NCBI RefSeq assembly: GCF_013618475.1
Contig: NZ_JABJVN010000007.1
Span: 237,313-301,312 of the forward strand
Direction of reading: 5' to 3'
DNA length: 64,000 nucleotides
From: Saccharibacillus deserti
GTDB lineage: Bacteria > Bacillota > Bacilli > Paenibacillales > Paenibacillaceae
Positions 1 to 10,932 of this stretch are shown piece by piece (the stretch's first letter is position 1; every line of letters begins with the position of its first letter). A program made the translations under genes and the position numbers. Under the pieces are notes generated by a model. That model saw only the letters and a list, made by a program, of their open reading frames with translations, did not search any database and had not been told where the DNA came from.

Positions 1-1
1 T

Positions 2-1688
<1,687 letters not shown>

Positions 1689-1732
1689 GCCCGGCTCTCT
1701 CCACACTATTTTAAGAAAAGGCGGGAATGACA

Positions 1733-2581
1733 ATGAGACTGTGCTTCAATCAGGCGACGACGCTCAACAACTCGAACCTGGAAAAGGACCTGGAGCTGTG
1801 CGAAAAACACGGCTACGATTATATCGAAATCCGCACGATGGACAAACTGCCGGAATATTTGGAAAGCCATTCGCTCGACGATCTGGCCGTCTATTTCGAA
1901 TCGCATCATATCAAGCCGCTGGCATTCAACGCGTTGGTGTTCTTCAACAACCGCAGCGAGGAAGACCATGACAAAATTATCGACGAGTTCAAACTGATGA
2001 TGGAATGGGGCTCCAAGCTCGGCGTCCGCTACGTTGTCGCCGTACCGCTCGTGACCGAAGAGAAAATCACGCGTTCGGAGATCCGTTCCAGCAGCGTAAG
2101 CGTGCTGCGCGAGCTGTCGGATATCGCGAAGCCTTACGGCATCGGCATCGCCGTCGAATTCGTCGGCCATCCGCAGTGCACGGTCAATACGTTCGGCGAA
2201 GCGTACGACATCGTTGAAGAAGTGGACCGCGACAATGTCGGCTTGGTACTGGACTGCTTCCATTTCCACGCGATGGGCTCCAAACGCGAGGATCTGGAGC
2301 GCGCCGACGGTTCCAAAATCTTCATCCTGCATATCGACGACACCGAAGATTTCCAGATCGGACTGCTGACGGACGAAGACCGCGTATGGCCGGGGCAAGG
2401 CGCGATCGATCTGGATTACCTGCTGTCCACGCTGCGCACCAAAGGTTACGGCGGTGCCGTGTCCGTCGAACTGTTCCGTCCGGAATATTACGAGCTGGAA
2501 GCCGAGGAAACGATCCGTACGGCCAAGAAAACGACGCTCGAAGTCGTGTCCCGCCATTATCCGATCGAAGCGCTGGCTTAA
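1733..2581 (+). CDS. iolI: 2-keto-myo-inositol isomerase
   Basis: This is a TIM-barrel sugar-phosphate isomerase/epimerase family protein closely resembling Bacillus IolI, including LCEKHGYDYIEIRTMDKLPE and GHPQCTVNTF. From the ATG at 1733 the metal ligands fall at E142, D174 and H200 as in the IolI structure, and a VSVELFRPEYY segment carries the fourth. An in-frame ATG at 1727 would only add Met-Thr. It probably interconverts inosose isomers, feeding D-chiro-inositol into the pathway. It is the last gene before a terminator. Confidence 0.92.
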   Translation: MRLCFNQATTLNNSNLEKDLELCEKHGYDYIEIRTMDKLPEYLESHSLDDLAVYFESHHIKPLAFNALVFFNNRSEEDHDKIIDEFKLMMEWGSKLGVRYVVAVPLVTEEKITRSEIRSSSVSVLRELSDIAKPYGIGIAVEFVGHPQCTVNTFGEAYDIVEEVDRDNVGLVLDCFHFHAMGSKREDLERADGSKIFILHIDDTEDFQIGLLTDEDRVWPGQGAIDLDYLLSTLRTKGYGGAVSVELFRPEYYELEAEETIRTAKKTTLEVVSRHYPIEALA

Positions 2582-2663
2582 GATTCCGTTCTGCCCGAAT
2601 TTCTCCACCGGGCTGCTTCCGTCCCCCGCACTCGACTCTGCGTTTCATCGGAACCATTGAAAT

Positions 2664-2701
2664 CCGTCAACGGACGAAGGTCCGTTAACGGGTTCTTTTT
2701 A
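2664..2701 (+). terminator. Terminator after iolI
   Basis: A 12-bp stem (2664-2675 with 2680-2691, one C-A mismatch) has a GAAG loop and is followed by GTTCTTTTT. It ends the porter-iolG-iolI transcript. Confidence 0.8.
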
Positions 2702-2779
2702 TCCCCAGCGTCGTCCTCGGCGCGCCCACCTGGTGCTAGTTTCATGCGCGCGTCATCGCTTCAGCTCGCTTTAAAGCCC

Positions 2780-2824
2780 AAAAAGCGGGTGCGTTTGCCG
2801 ACTAAGCAAATGCACCCGCTTTTT
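2780..2824 (-). terminator. Terminator for the tautomerase gene
   Basis: A long near-perfect stem has arms 2780-2798 and 2806-2824. A-runs on one arm and T-runs on the other let it work in both directions. It lies just past the stop of the minus-strand tautomerase gene. Confidence 0.8.
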
Positions 2825-2846
2825 CACCTCCCCTACAGCCTTCCTC

Positions 2847-3236
2847 TCATAATAGGCCTTCCAAAAACTGAGCCTTGCCCAGTCCGAAGCACCAATCCGC
2901 GTCCCCGTTCTCGGCGATCGAGACCATAAGGTCGGTCGGAGCGATACCGCAGTCGCGCTGCAGATACTCGGCGAGCAGGGCATACAGCTTTTTTTTCTGC
3001 TCCGGCGTACGGGTCTTGCTTACGACGCTGATGATGACGATGTCGCGGGTACGGGGGTAACCAAGGCCGGTGTCTTCGATGACCAATTCGTGGGCGGGAT
3101 GCTGATGCACGATCTGATAGCGGTCGGAAGCAGGGACGCCAAGGGCTTCGACCATCGCCTCGTGGGCGGAATCCAACAGCTTTTTCAACTCCTCGGGGCT
3201 TCTTCCTTCCTGAACGTCAAAACGCAATAACGGCAT
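2847..3236 (-). CDS. Tautomerase family protein
   Basis: This 129-aa protein begins Met-Pro, and after Met removal Pro1 would be the catalytic base of the 4-oxalocrotonate tautomerase superfamily. The body ([28 protein letters not shown]) resembles the longer tautomerase enzymes of Bacilli such as YusQ. The start has a strong AAGGAGG. It is on the minus strand between iolI and iolR. A role in enol/keto isomerisation of inositol intermediates is possible, but nothing in the sequence proves it. Confidence 0.8.
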   Translation of the reverse strand: MPLLRFDVQEGRSPEELKKLLDSAHEAMVEALGVPASDRYQIVHQHPAHELVIEDTGLGYPRTRDIVIISVVSKTRTPEQKKKLYALLAEYLQRDCGIAPTDLMVSIAENGDADWCFGLGKAQFLEGLL

Positions 3237-3285
3237 ACAGGTTCCTCCTTCAATGATAACGGGATTCGGGTAAGTCGGCGAATGT

Positions 3286-4035
3286 TTAAACCTGACGCAG
3301 CGAGATTCCGCCGGACCGGCACGATTCGAGATACTCCTGCGGCAGATCGCGGGACGTGACCAGCACGTCGAGATCCGCGAAAGAAGCGTAGGTAAGCAGG
3401 GTGGAGCGGCCGAATTTGCTGGCGTCCGCCAGCAGAATAAGCTTTTCCGCCCGGCCGGCGATCGATTTCTTGATCTCGTATTCCAGCAGATCGGAATTGG
3501 TCAGGCCGTGCACCAGACTGACGCCGGTGGCGGACATGAACGCTTTGTTGACGTTGTACTTTTCCAGCATCCGCACGTCGTCGACGCCGACGAACGAGCG
3601 GGTTTTGCGTTTGTACGTGCTTCCCAGCACGAGCAGATTGACGTTCGGCATATTCGCCGCTCCGTCAATGACGTCGAGACTGTTGGTCAGAATGGTCAGG
3701 TGTTTGTCGGGGTCGAGATAGCCGACCATGTTGCAGGTCGTCGTTCCCGAATCGATGAAGATCAAATCGTTCTCCTCGACGTACCCGGCGGCGATCCGAC
3801 CGATTTCGGCTTTTTCGTTTGGATGCTTGATATTGCGGTTTTCGAAAGGAACCAATTCCGTGACCGACACGACGCCTCCGTAAACTTTCTCGATCGAGCC
3901 TTTTCGCAAAATCTGGTTGATGTCGCGACGGATCGTGTTTTTGGAGACGTCGAAGGCCGAGCACAGTTCGTCCAGCGTGACATTTTTCCGGTCATGAATG
4001 TATTCTTCGATATCCTGGAGTCGTCTGGCTTTCAT
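3286..4035 (-). CDS. iolR: DeoR-family repressor of the iol genes
   Basis: It has an N-terminal DeoR helix-turn-helix ([20 protein letters not shown]) and a C-terminal sugar-phosphate sensor domain ([26 protein letters not shown]). It is very similar along its length to Bacillus IolR. Translation probably starts at the ATG at 4035: AGGAG is 7 nt upstream, whereas upstream in-frame ATGs lack a spaced site. In Bacillus the inducer is 2-deoxy-5-keto-gluconate 6-phosphate, the IolC product. The gene is divergent from iolA and shares a 374-bp AT-rich control region with it. Confidence 0.92.
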   Translation of the reverse strand: MKARRLQDIEEYIHDRKNVTLDELCSAFDVSKNTIRRDINQILRKGSIEKVYGGVVSVTELVPFENRNIKHPNEKAEIGRIAAGYVEENDLIFIDSGTTTCNMVGYLDPDKHLTILTNSLDVIDGAANMPNVNLLVLGSTYKRKTRSFVGVDDVRMLEKYNVNKAFMSATGVSLVHGLTNSDLLEYEIKKSIAGRAEKLILLADASKFGRSTLLTYASFADLDVLVTSRDLPQEYLESCRSGGISLRQV

Positions 4036-4087
4036 AGGCATTCTCCTGTTGGTTTGATACGCAAAATTATAAATGATATCCAAAAGT

Positions 4088-4119
4088 TAATCAATAGTTA
4101 ATTATATATGATCAATACA
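4088..4119. promoter_or_regulatory. Candidate IolR operators at the iolR promoter
   Basis: TAATCAATAGT (4088-4098) is a perfect match to the Bacillus IolR 11-mer WRAYCAADARD. TGATCAATACA (4109-4119) matches at 10 of 11, exactly 21 bp away in the same orientation. Between them on the minus strand is TATAAT (4101-4106), a plausible iolR -10 box, so autoregulation is likely. Confidence 0.55.
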
Positions 4120-4294
4120 TACTTAATAATGACCCTTTAAAAAGAATGGGGATAAAAATGGTAACGGATACAATTTGAAAACCAAGACGAATAAAATCCG
4201 CTTCTGACAAGGTTATGATAAAATCAAAGCATAGAAATCCAGCATTTTTCATGATTTTTTAAGCAGAATGATTATTTTTCATGTTGATTTGGAC

Positions 4295-4323
4295 TTGACG
4301 GGCATGTTTGGTTTGGATATGAT
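4295..4323 (+). promoter_or_regulatory. Sigma-A promoter of iolA
   Basis: TTGACG (4295-4300), a 17-nt spacer and TATGAT (4318-4323) form a near-consensus vegetative promoter, with the start of transcription expected near 4330 and iolA at 4410. The rest of the 4036-4409 interval is AT-rich and carries only the operator sites listed here. Confidence 0.75.
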
Positions 4324-4352
4324 AAAAACATAACCAAGATATGATCAAACGT
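4320..4352 (+). promoter_or_regulatory. Tandem 11-mer IolR operator at iolA
   Basis: Three 11-mers lie head to tail: TGATAAAAACA (4320-4330, 9/11), TAACCAAGATA (4331-4341, 10/11) and TGATCAAACGT (4342-4352, 10/11), scored against WRAYCAADARD. Tandem direct 11-mers are the known form of the Bacillus IolR operator. Here they cover the -10 box and transcription start, so bound repressor would block initiation. Confidence 0.6.
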
Positions 4353-4409
4353 GACAGCGGTTTTGGTGAGCGGCCTGCAGCCAGGAGCGACTGCGAGAGG
4401 AGAACGAAT

Positions 4410-5882
4410 ATGTCCACGATGGCGACCACAAGAAAGCTAAAGAACTATATCGGCGGCAAATGGGTAGAGAGCAAGACGACTCAATATGAAGACGTTTACA
4501 ATCCGGCGACGAAGGAACTGATCTGTCAGGTGCCGATTTCGACCCGGGAAGATGTAGAGTATGCGGCCCAGGTTGCGCAGGAGGCATTCGACAAGTGGAA
4601 AAAGGTAGCCGTTCCCCGGCGCGCCCGCATCCTGTTCAACTATCAGCAGCTGCTGACCAAGCATAAGGACGAGCTGGCCCGCCTGATTACGATCGAGAAC
4701 GGCAAAAGCCTCAGCGAGGCGTCCGGCGAAGTGCAGCGCGGCATCGAGAACGTCGAGTTCGCGGCCGGTACGCCTTCCCTGATGATGGGCGACTCGCTCG
4801 CCTCCATCGCGACGGACGTCGAAGCGGCGAATTATCGCTATCCGATCGGCGTGGTCGGCGGCATCGCTCCGTTCAACTTCCCGATGATGGTGCCGTGCTG
4901 GATGTTCCCGATGGCCGTTTCCCTCGGCAACTCGTTCATCCTGAAGCCGTCGGAACGCACGCCGCTGCTGACGGAAAGACTGGCGGAGCTGTTCACCGAA
5001 GCGGGGCTGCCGGACGGCGTATTCAATATCGTGTACGGCGCGCACGACGTCGTGAACGGCATTCTGGAGCATCCGGAAATCAAAGCGATTTCGTTCGTCG
5101 GTTCCAAGCCGGTCGGCGAGTACGTTTACAAAAAGGGCAGCGAGAACCTGAAAAGGGTCCAGGCGTTGACCGGAGCGAAAAACCATACGATCGTACTCAA
5201 CGACGCCAACCTTGAAGACACGATCACGAACGTCGTGTCGGCGGCTTTCGGTTCGGCCGGCGAACGCTGCATGGCCTGCGCGGTCGTGACGGTCGAAGAA
5301 GGCATCGCGGACGAATTCATCGCCAGGCTCAAGGAGAAAACGCTCGGCGTGAAAATGGGCAACGGTCTCGACGACGGCGTATTTCTCGGTCCGGTGATCC
5401 GCGAAGAGAACAAGGCGCGCACCCTGGCCTATATCGAAAAAGGAATCGAAGAAGGCGCGACGCTGCTGACCGACGGACGCGAGAGAATGTCGGACGACGG
5501 CTATTTCATCGGGCCGACGATCTTCGAAGGCGTGACGCCGGACATGACGATCTGGAAAGACGAGATTTTCGCGCCGGTGCTGTCCGTCATCCGCGTCAAA
5601 AACCTGAAAGAAGCCATCGAGGTCGCCAACAAGTCGGAATTCGCCAACGGCGCCTGCCTGTTCAGCGGCAACGCGCATGCGATCCGTTACTTCCGCGAGA
5701 ATATCGACGCCGGCATGCTCGGCATCAATCTGGGTGTACCCGCCCCGATGGCGTTCTTCCCGTTTTCCGGCTGGAAGTCTTCGTTCTACGGCACGCTGCA
5801 CGCGAACGGCAAAGACAGCGTCGACTTCTACACCCGCAAAAAGGTCGTGACGGCGCGTTATACGGAGCCCCGGTTCGAATAA
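4410..5882 (+). CDS. iolA: Methylmalonate-semialdehyde dehydrogenase (acylating)
   Basis: This CoA-dependent aldehyde dehydrogenase converts malonic semialdehyde (and methylmalonic semialdehyde) to acetyl-CoA (propionyl-CoA), the last step of the iol pathway. [16 protein letters not shown] lines the NAD site, and the catalytic Cys in GSAGERCMA is residue 287 from the ATG at 4410, the position known for B. subtilis IolA. Length is 490 aa. The frame is open upstream to 4341, but AGGAG 7 nt before 4410 and the protein similarity fix the start. It is the first gene of iolABCDHJ. Confidence 0.93.
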   Translation: MSTMATTRKLKNYIGGKWVESKTTQYEDVYNPATKELICQVPISTREDVEYAAQVAQEAFDKWKKVAVPRRARILFNYQQLLTKHKDELARLITIENGKSLSEASGEVQRGIENVEFAAGTPSLMMGDSLASIATDVEAANYRYPIGVVGGIAPFNFPMMVPCWMFPMAVSLGNSFILKPSERTPLLTERLAELFTEAGLPDGVFNIVYGAHDVVNGILEHPEIKAISFVGSKPVGEYVYKKGSENLKRVQALTGAKNHTIVLNDANLEDTITNVVSAAFGSAGERCMACAVVTVEEGIADEFIARLKEKTLGVKMGNGLDDGVFLGPVIREENKARTLAYIEKGIEEGATLLTDGRERMSDDGYFIGPTIFEGVTPDMTIWKDEIFAPVLSVIRVKNLKEAIEVANKSEFANGACLFSGNAHAIRYFRENIDAGMLGINLGVPAPMAFFPFSGWKSSFYGTLHANGKDSVDFYTRKKVVTARYTEPRFE

Positions 5883-5907
5883 GCTTCAACAAAAAGGAGG
5901 AATAAAC

Positions 5908-6726
5908 GTGGCAAGCCATCTGCAGCGCAAACCGCTGAACGAGCAGCGGGGAGAAGTCAAGATCGTGCAGGAAGTCGTGAAGCGCGATTCGCGGCTGAAA
6001 TACGTGGAATTCCGGCTGATCGAATTGGAACCCGGAACAGTCTACGAAGAAGCGCTGGAAGCCGACGAATGCTGCATCGTGGCACTGACCGGACGGATTA
6101 CCGTCACCGAAGGCGAGCATGTTTTCGAAAATATCGGAACGCGGGAAAGCGTGTTCGAGCGCAGACCGACGGACAGCGTATTCGTATCGGACGGCCGGTC
6201 GTTCCGGATCGAAGGGAAGTCGAAAGCGAGAGCGGCGCTCTGCTACTCGCCTTCGCTCCTGTCGCTGCCGACCAAGCTGATCAAAGCGGACGAAGTTGGC
6301 ACCGAGCAGCGTGGCAAGTATCAGAACCGTCGCACGGTCCACAACATTTTGCCGGATTCGGATCCTTCGGCCAGCAGCCTGCTCGTCGTGGAAGTGTATA
6401 CGGAAGGCGGCAACTTCTCCAGCTATCCGCCGCACAAGCATGACCAAGACAATCTGCCGGAAGAGTCGTTCCTGGAAGAAACGTATTACCACGAGATCGA
6501 TCCTGGCCAAGGTTTCCTGTTCCAGCGCGTATATACGGACGACCGCAGCTTGGACGAGACGATGGCCGTCGAACACGGCGATGTCGTGATCGTGCCGGCC
6601 GGCTATCACCCGGTGGGCGTGCCCGACGGTTATGCTTCTTATTACCTGAATGTCATGGCCGGACCGAAGCGCGTCTGGAAATTCCATAACGATCCCGACC
6701 ACGAGTGGATTTTGAATCGCGAATAG
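5908..6726 (+). CDS. iolB: 5-deoxy-glucuronate isomerase
   Basis: This is a cupin-type isomerase (272 aa, usual length) converting 5-deoxy-D-glucuronate to 2-deoxy-5-keto-gluconate. The metal-binding stretch YPPHKHDQDNLPEESFLEE and the later GDVVIVPAGYHP are typical of IolB. Translation starts at a GTG with AAAGGAGG 7 nt upstream, 25 bp after iolA. Confidence 0.93.
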   Translation: MASHLQRKPLNEQRGEVKIVQEVVKRDSRLKYVEFRLIELEPGTVYEEALEADECCIVALTGRITVTEGEHVFENIGTRESVFERRPTDSVFVSDGRSFRIEGKSKARAALCYSPSLLSLPTKLIKADEVGTEQRGKYQNRRTVHNILPDSDPSASSLLVVEVYTEGGNFSSYPPHKHDQDNLPEESFLEETYYHEIDPGQGFLFQRVYTDDRSLDETMAVEHGDVVIVPAGYHPVGVPDGYASYYLNVMAGPKRVWKFHNDPDHEWILNRE

Positions 6727-6775
6727 CGAATAGCGTATCGATCCGTATCAATAACGCCAAAGGGGCTGTGAACAT

Positions 6776-7762
6776 ATGAGCAGTGCGGCAAACGGCAAAA
6801 CATTCGACCTGATCGCGATCGGGCGGGCCTGCATCGACCTGAACGCGACGGAATACAACCGGCCGATGGAAGAGACGATGACGTTCACCAAATACGTCGG
6901 CGGCTCCCCGGCCAATATCGCGATCGGCTCCGCGAAGCTGGGGCTGAGAGCGGGCTTCATCGGCAAACTCGCCGACGACCAGCACGGCCGCTTTATCCGA
7001 AGCTACATGGAGAAAGCCGGCATCGACGTATCGGGCATGGTCGTCGATACGGAAGGACGCAAGACGGGCCTTGCGTTCACGGAAATCAAAAGCCCGGAAG
7101 AATGCAGCATCCTGATGTACCGGGACGATGTGGCGGATCTGTATTTGAGGGCGGACGAGGTACGGGAGGATTACATCAAACAGTCCGGCATGCTGATCGT
7201 GTCCGGCACGGCGCTGGCGAAGAGCCCTTCGCGCGAAGCGGTACTTAAAGCGATCCGGCTGGCGAAAAAGAACGATGTCAAAGTCGTGTTCGAGCTTGAT
7301 TACCGTCCCTATACGTGGAAGTCGGCGGAAGAAACGTCGGTCTACTATTCGCTCGTGGCAGAGCAGTCGGACATCGTGATCGGCACCCGCGACGAATACG
7401 ACATGATGGAAAACGCCGAAGGCGGCTCCAACGGGCAAACAACGGCTTATCTGTTCGCGCATTCGGCGCAGACCGTCGTCATCAAGCACGGCGTGGAAGG
7501 CTCTTGCGCTTACACGCGGGAAGGCGGTGCGTTCCGGGCGCACGCCTACAGGACGAACGTGCTCAAAACGTTCGGCGCGGGCGATTCGTACGCTTCGGCG
7601 TTCCTGTACGCGCTCGTGACCGGCAAAGATCTGGAAACGGCGCTTAAATACGGCAGCGCTTCGGCTTCGATCGTCGTCAGCCGTCACAGTTCTTCCGACG
7701 CCATGCCGGGCGTCGAAGAGATTGAGGCCTTGATCGCGAACCAACCCGTTCTGAATTCCTGA
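6776..7762 (+). CDS. iolC: 5-dehydro-2-deoxygluconokinase
   Basis: This PfkB-family sugar kinase (328 aa) phosphorylates 2-deoxy-5-keto-gluconate to the 6-phosphate, which is both the aldolase substrate and, in Bacillus, the inducer that releases IolR. The N-terminal PfkB signature is YVGGSPANIAIGSAKLG. The C-terminal anion-hole and catalytic Asp motif is TFGAGDSYASAF. It sits 49 bp after iolB. Confidence 0.93.
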   Translation: MSSAANGKTFDLIAIGRACIDLNATEYNRPMEETMTFTKYVGGSPANIAIGSAKLGLRAGFIGKLADDQHGRFIRSYMEKAGIDVSGMVVDTEGRKTGLAFTEIKSPEECSILMYRDDVADLYLRADEVREDYIKQSGMLIVSGTALAKSPSREAVLKAIRLAKKNDVKVVFELDYRPYTWKSAEETSVYYSLVAEQSDIVIGTRDEYDMMENAEGGSNGQTTAYLFAHSAQTVVIKHGVEGSCAYTREGGAFRAHAYRTNVLKTFGAGDSYASAFLYALVTGKDLETALKYGSASASIVVSRHSSSDAMPGVEEIEALIANQPVLNS

Positions 7763-7857
7763 CCCTTTGCCGGCACAAGAGGGCATGCGACGCCCGCGGA
7801 CGATCCCGATGCAAAGACGCGGGCCGCGCATCATTTCAATCAAAGGTGGATTTGCAT

Positions 7858-9771
7858 ATGGGCCAAACAATCCGTTTGACGACAGCGCAGGCGCTGATCA
7901 AATTTCTGAACCAGCAGTATATCTCGGTGGACGGCGTGGAGACGCCGTTCGTCGAAGGGATCTTTACCGTATTCGGTCACGGCAACGTACTCGGCATCGG
8001 CCAGGCGCTCGAGCAGGACGCGGGCCGTTTGAAAGTGTTCCAGGGCAAAAACGAGCAGGGCATGGCGCATGCCGCTATTGCCTACTCCAAGGAAAAGCTC
8101 CGCCGCAGCATTTATGCGGTAACCGCTTCGTCGGGTCCCGGCTCGGCCAATCTTGTGACGGCGGCCGCGACGGCGCTGGCGAACAATCTGCCGGTGCTGC
8201 TGCTGCCGGCCGACACGTTCGCGACGCGCCAGCCGGATCCCGTGCTCCAGCAGTTCGAACAGGAATCCAGCTTCGCGATCACGACCAACGACGCGCTGAA
8301 GCCGGTATCGCGGTATTGGGATCGGATCACCCGTCCGGAGCAGCTCATGAGCAGCCTGCTGCGAGCGTTCGAAGTGCTGACCGATCCGGCCCGCAGCGGC
8401 CCGGCGACGATCTGCATCTGCCAGGATACCGAAGGCGAAGCATTCGACTACGACGAAGGATTTTTCCGTAAGCGCGTCCATTACATCGACCGGCTGCAGC
8501 CTAGCGAGCGGGAACTGGACGCGGCCGAAGAACTGATCCGCGCAAGCAGGAAGCCGCTGCTGCTCGTCGGCGGCGGAGCCAAGTACTCGGACGCCCGCGA
8601 AGAATTGATTGCTTTCTCGGAAGCTTGCGGCATTCCGCTCGTGGAGACGCATGCCGGCAAATCGACGGTCGAATACGCGTTCGTCAACCACTTGGGCGGC
8701 ACGGGCATTCTCGGCACGTCGGCCGCCAACGCGGCGGCGCGAGAAGCCGATCTGATCATCGGCATCGGCACCCGCTACACGGACTTCACGACCTCGTCCA
8801 AGACGGCGTTCGACTTCGAGAAGACCCGCTTCCTGAACATCAACGTCAGCCGCATGCAGACGTATAAGCTCGAAGGGCTTCCGGTCGTGGCCGACGCCAA
8901 GCTTGCGATCGCCGCGCTGCACGAACGGCTGGGCGGATACAAGACCGAATTCGGCTCCCGTATCGCCGAGCTGAAGTCCGCTTGGGACGCCGAACGCGCC
9001 CGCTTGGGCAGCGTGAAGTTCGCGCGTTCCGGCTTCGAACCGGAGATCAAAAAACAGTTCTCCCAAGAGATTCTGAACGAATACGCCGACGCGCTCGGCA
9101 CCGAATTCGCGCAGACCGCCGCCCTGATCGCGATCAACGACGCGGTCGACAAAGACGCGGTCGTCGTGTCTTCGGCGGGCTCGCTTCCCGGCGATCTCCA
9201 GCGGCTGTGGAATGCCGAAGTGCCGAATACGTACCATCTGGAATACGGTTACTCCTGCATGGGCTATGAGATCTCGGGCGCCCTGGGCATCCGGCTCGCG
9301 AAGCCGGAGCAAGAAGTCTACAGCATCGTCGGCGACGGCAGCTTCCTGATGCTGCATTCCGAGCTGATTACCGCTATTCAGACCGGCAACAAGATCAATA
9401 TCATGCTGTTCGACAACTCCGGCTTCGGCTGCATCAACAATCTGCAGATGGAGAACGGCAGCGGCAGCTTCCACTGCGAATTCCGCGACCACCGCGGCCA
9501 GGTCATGAACATCGACTACGCCAAAGTCGCCGAAGGCTACGGCGCCAAAGCCTACCGCGCCAATACGGCCGAAGAAGTGAAAGCCGCCATCGAGGACGCC
9601 AAAAAGCAGACCGTTTCCACGCTGATCGAAATGAAAGTCCTGCCGAAGACCATGTCCGACGGCTACGACGGCTGGTGGAACGTCGGCGTCGCCGAAGTAT
9701 CCGAGAGCGACAGCGTGCGTGAGGCTTATGCCCGCCGCGCCGAGAAACTCGAATCGGCGAAGAAATATTGA
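7858..9771 (+). CDS. iolD: 3D-(3,5/4)-trihydroxycyclohexane-1,2-dione hydrolase
   Basis: This thiamine-diphosphate enzyme opens the cyclohexanedione ring to give 5-deoxy-glucuronate. The N-terminal Pyr domain has the VEGIFTVFGHGN segment. The C-terminal PP domain has the GDGSFLMLHSE...NIMLFDNSGFGCINN cofactor motif. The 637 aa equals the Bacillus enzyme. The ATG at 7858 is 8 nt after AAAGGTGG; an in-frame GTG at 7846 overlaps that site and is rejected. About 260 bp separate it from iolH. Confidence 0.93.
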   Translation: MGQTIRLTTAQALIKFLNQQYISVDGVETPFVEGIFTVFGHGNVLGIGQALEQDAGRLKVFQGKNEQGMAHAAIAYSKEKLRRSIYAVTASSGPGSANLVTAAATALANNLPVLLLPADTFATRQPDPVLQQFEQESSFAITTNDALKPVSRYWDRITRPEQLMSSLLRAFEVLTDPARSGPATICICQDTEGEAFDYDEGFFRKRVHYIDRLQPSERELDAAEELIRASRKPLLLVGGGAKYSDAREELIAFSEACGIPLVETHAGKSTVEYAFVNHLGGTGILGTSAANAAAREADLIIGIGTRYTDFTTSSKTAFDFEKTRFLNINVSRMQTYKLEGLPVVADAKLAIAALHERLGGYKTEFGSRIAELKSAWDAERARLGSVKFARSGFEPEIKKQFSQEILNEYADALGTEFAQTAALIAINDAVDKDAVVVSSAGSLPGDLQRLWNAEVPNTYHLEYGYSCMGYEISGALGIRLAKPEQEVYSIVGDGSFLMLHSELITAIQTGNKINIMLFDNSGFGCINNLQMENGSGSFHCEFRDHRGQVMNIDYAKVAEGYGAKAYRANTAEEVKAAIEDAKKQTVSTLIEMKVLPKTMSDGYDGWWNVGVAEVSESDSVREAYARRAEKLESAKKY

Positions 9772-9871
9772 GTCGGCGAACGTTCAGCGCCGGAGCGGAT
9801 AGCAGCGATCCTATAAGCTTTTTTCGAACAACGTATTGGACATTAATCCATCAACCCCACGACAAGTATAA

Positions 9872-10016
9872 AGCTGCTTGGCGGAGGGGAGAGCTCGCGG
9901 AGGAATGAAAGGTTCGCCTTTGCCATCGAAAAGTCTCATCGCGGCCTAATCCGGCTTCCCGATTGCAGCACGCGACCGGAACGAGCTTTGCCCGCAGCCT
10001 CTCCGCCCAAGCAGCT
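9872..10016 (-). repeat. Palindromic element upstream of iolH
   Basis: The iolD-iolH gap holds a 145-bp element closed by inverted arms (AGCTGCTTGG at 9872 and its complement ending at 10016). Its minus strand contains a core (9947-9982) nearly identical to one in the element at 43132-43279, including CGGTCGCGTG and AATCGGGAAGC, and both carry CAAAGGCGAAC downstream of the core. The terminal arms differ between copies but stay complementary within each. The base ends 5 nt before the iolH ribosome site. Confidence 0.65.
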
Positions 10017-10032
10017 GAATAGGAGGAGAACC

Positions 10033-10899
10033 ATGAAACTCGCCTACGACCCGTCGCATTTGCGCCATTCACATTCTTTGGAAGAAATGATTTTCAAAGT
10101 GGCCGATCTGGGCTACAAATACATCGAACTTTCGCCGCGCGAAGACTTCTGCTGGTTCTACGAATATCCGAAAGTCGACAAGCACAAGATCAAGCAGGTC
10201 AAAAAGTGGATGAGCGAAGCGGGGCTGGAATTCTCCTCGCTGCTGCCGCTCTATAACTGGGCCGGCCCGGATGAAGACCGCCGCGAGGCGGCCGTCCGTA
10301 ACTGGAAACGCGCGATCGAAATCGCCGTCGAGCTGGACGTCGACCTGATGAACAGCGAATTCAGCGGGTCCAAATACGAGCCGCTGATCTGCGAAGAGAA
10401 GTTCGTCAAATCGATGGACGAGCTGATCCCTGTGTTCGAGCGCGAAGGCGTCCGCCTGAATTTGCAGGCGCACCCGTACGACTTTATCGAGACGAATACG
10501 GGCGCGATCAATATGATCCGGGCGCTGGACCGCGATTGGATCAAGCTGGTCTACTCCGTGGCCCACACTTTCTTCTACGACGACGGCGCGGGCGACATCG
10601 CCAAAATGCTGGACGAAGCCGGCGACCTGCTCGATCACGTTCTGTTCGCCGACACGTTCAATCACAAAGCCGCCTACGGGCTGCGTTATATCGTGAATCC
10701 GCCGGACGCTCAGGTAACGGTGCATCAGCATTTGAACATCGGCGAAGGCGACGTGGATTTCGACACGCTGTTCCGCAAGCTGCGCGAAATGAAGTTCGAC
10801 GGCATCGCGACCAACGCGGTATTCGCTTACGGCGACAAAGTGGATTGGTCCAACGAGATCACGTTGAGAAAAATGAAAGAAGGTCTCGGGCTGGCGTAA
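10033..10899 (+). CDS. iolH: Sugar-phosphate isomerase/epimerase family protein, IolH-like
   Basis: This is an AP-endonuclease-2/TIM-barrel fold protein (288 aa) whose start [19 protein letters not shown] and [10 protein letters not shown] segment resemble Bacillus IolH. It lacks the ICWTNDD-like N terminus of inosose dehydratase IolE, so it is not a clear IolE. The exact IolH reaction is not settled. Start at ATG 10033 after AGGAGGAG; the frame is open upstream to 9988 inside the palindromic element, without a ribosome site. Confidence 0.8.
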   Translation: MKLAYDPSHLRHSHSLEEMIFKVADLGYKYIELSPREDFCWFYEYPKVDKHKIKQVKKWMSEAGLEFSSLLPLYNWAGPDEDRREAAVRNWKRAIEIAVELDVDLMNSEFSGSKYEPLICEEKFVKSMDELIPVFEREGVRLNLQAHPYDFIETNTGAINMIRALDRDWIKLVYSVAHTFFYDDGAGDIAKMLDEAGDLLDHVLFADTFNHKAAYGLRYIVNPPDAQVTVHQHLNIGEGDVDFDTLFRKLREMKFDGIATNAVFAYGDKVDWSNEITLRKMKEGLGLA

Positions 10900-10932
10900 G
10901 GCAGACCGGCCTAACGAGCGGAGGTGGAGGGC

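Noticed and set aside
4437..5801. 454-codon open frame on the minus strand opposite iolA
   Set aside because: It is antisense to a well supported enzyme, has no ribosome site and an Arg/His-rich product typical of the complement of high-GC genes. The same holds for the long minus frames at 7840-9492, 16002-17273, 29064-30938 and 35451-37397.
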